A stretch of 12,862 nucleotides of DNA from Spirochaetaceae bacterium (lineage in GTDB: Bacteria > Spirochaetota > Spirochaetia > Treponematales > Treponemataceae): contig JAITWB010000003.1 in NCBI GenBank assembly GCA_031285525.1, forward strand, positions 1-12,862, written 5' to 3'. Numbering within the stretch: the stretch's first letter is position 1; each line of letters begins with the position of its first letter. The translations under genes were made by a program, and so were the position numbers. Below the pieces are notes generated by a model that was given only the letters and a program-made list of their open reading frames with translations, had not been told where the DNA came from and made no database searches. Positions 12,762 through 12,862 of this stretch are shown one piece after another.

Positions 12762-12862
12762 ATGAAAACAGTAACAGAAATCATAGGAGGAGCGCAAGCC
12801 CTTCTCGACTTCGATTATGATCTGCAAGATTGCTTTGAAGAAAATTTGAATGATGAACAAAG
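12762..12862 (+). CDS. Transposase N-terminus, 3'-truncated by the window edge
   Basis: An ATG preceded by AGGAG (nine bases away) opens a frame that stays open for 33 codons to the window end. It starts MKTVTEIIGGAQALLDFDYD and continues with acidic residues (LQDCFEENLNDEQ). I recall similar beginnings in transposases of the unclassified (ISNCY-like) group but cannot confirm the family from 33 residues. No catalytic DDE residues lie in the visible part. The position just inside an apparent insertion-sequence end and the leader hairpin support the transposase reading. Confidence 0.55.
   Translation, partial: MKTVTEIIGGAQALLDFDYDLQDCFEENLNDEQ

Larger units (their letters stand above)
12658..12862 (+). 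mobile_element. Left end of an insertion sequence, cut by the window edge
   Basis: The element seems to start at GAGCCTGTTGCAAAACTC (12658-12675), which resembles terminal repeats of DDE-type insertion sequences (recalled, not checked). A short leader leads to a transposase start at 12762. The right end and target duplication are outside the window, so the exact left boundary is an estimate. Confidence 0.6.

Noticed and set aside
1..12862. CRISPR array, tRNA, rRNA, or replication origin
   Set aside because: No regularly spaced direct repeats, cloverleaf-type sequences, rRNA-like blocks or DnaA-box clusters were seen on reading both strands.

Overview
This 12.9 kb bacterial window is densely coded, with roughly balanced base composition. 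Gene content suggests a spirochaete (Treponema/Spirochaeta-like): a ClpP paralogue in an operon with a UPF0158-GNAT fusion and a DbpA-domain protein, a Gx-type transporter next to slyD, a NptA-type transporter, and several lipoproteins. The taxonomic guess is inference from gene families and remembered genomes, not from any marker gene.

Layout. (1) 1-2555 (+): transketolase, cut by the window start, followed after one base by a divergent leucyl/phenylalanyl-tRNA-protein transferase-like protein. (2) 2680-3333 (+): an exported TPR protein. It converges on and overlaps the Gx transporter gene, and its apparent Rho-independent terminator lies inside the opposing coding sequence. (3) 3314-4889 (-): slyD followed by the Gx transporter, overlapping by 32 bases, with a good promoter ahead of slyD. 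(4) 4890-5106: divergent control region holding a 63-base hairpin-forming repeat and a perfect 7+7 dyad over the clpP -35. (5) 5107-7499 (+): tight operon of clpP, the UPF0158-GNAT fusion and a DbpA-domain RNA-binding protein. (6) 7512-8402 (-): unknown membrane protein with a probable leaderless promoter and a 41-base palindrome upstream. (7) 8485-9204 (-): lipoprotein with about 20-residue GSGSI repeats, in visibly AT-richer DNA. (8) 9295-9409 (-): a strong promoter followed about 80 bases later by a strong terminator, a candidate small RNA. (9) 9458-11119 (-): Na+/phosphate cotransporter-family protein with a PhoU-like tail. It diverges from a lipoprotein/phosphodiesterase pair (11184-12622, +) across 64 bases in which the two -35 boxes overlap. 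(10) 12639-12862: a short gene start that appears to be interrupted by an insertion sequence, whose transposase runs off the window.

Functional themes are protein quality control (SlyD, ClpP, the Aat-like protein), central carbon metabolism (transketolase), envelope proteins, and phosphate or quinone-precursor transport. The most interesting non-coding material is the candidate sRNA, several genes that look leaderless, the overlapping divergent promoters, the terminator embedded in a convergent gene, the palindromes, and the transposase ribosome-binding site held in a hairpin. I see no CRISPR array, tRNA or rRNA, and no gene-free stretch longer than 300 bases. The longest gaps are 9205-9457 and 4890-5106, both described above.
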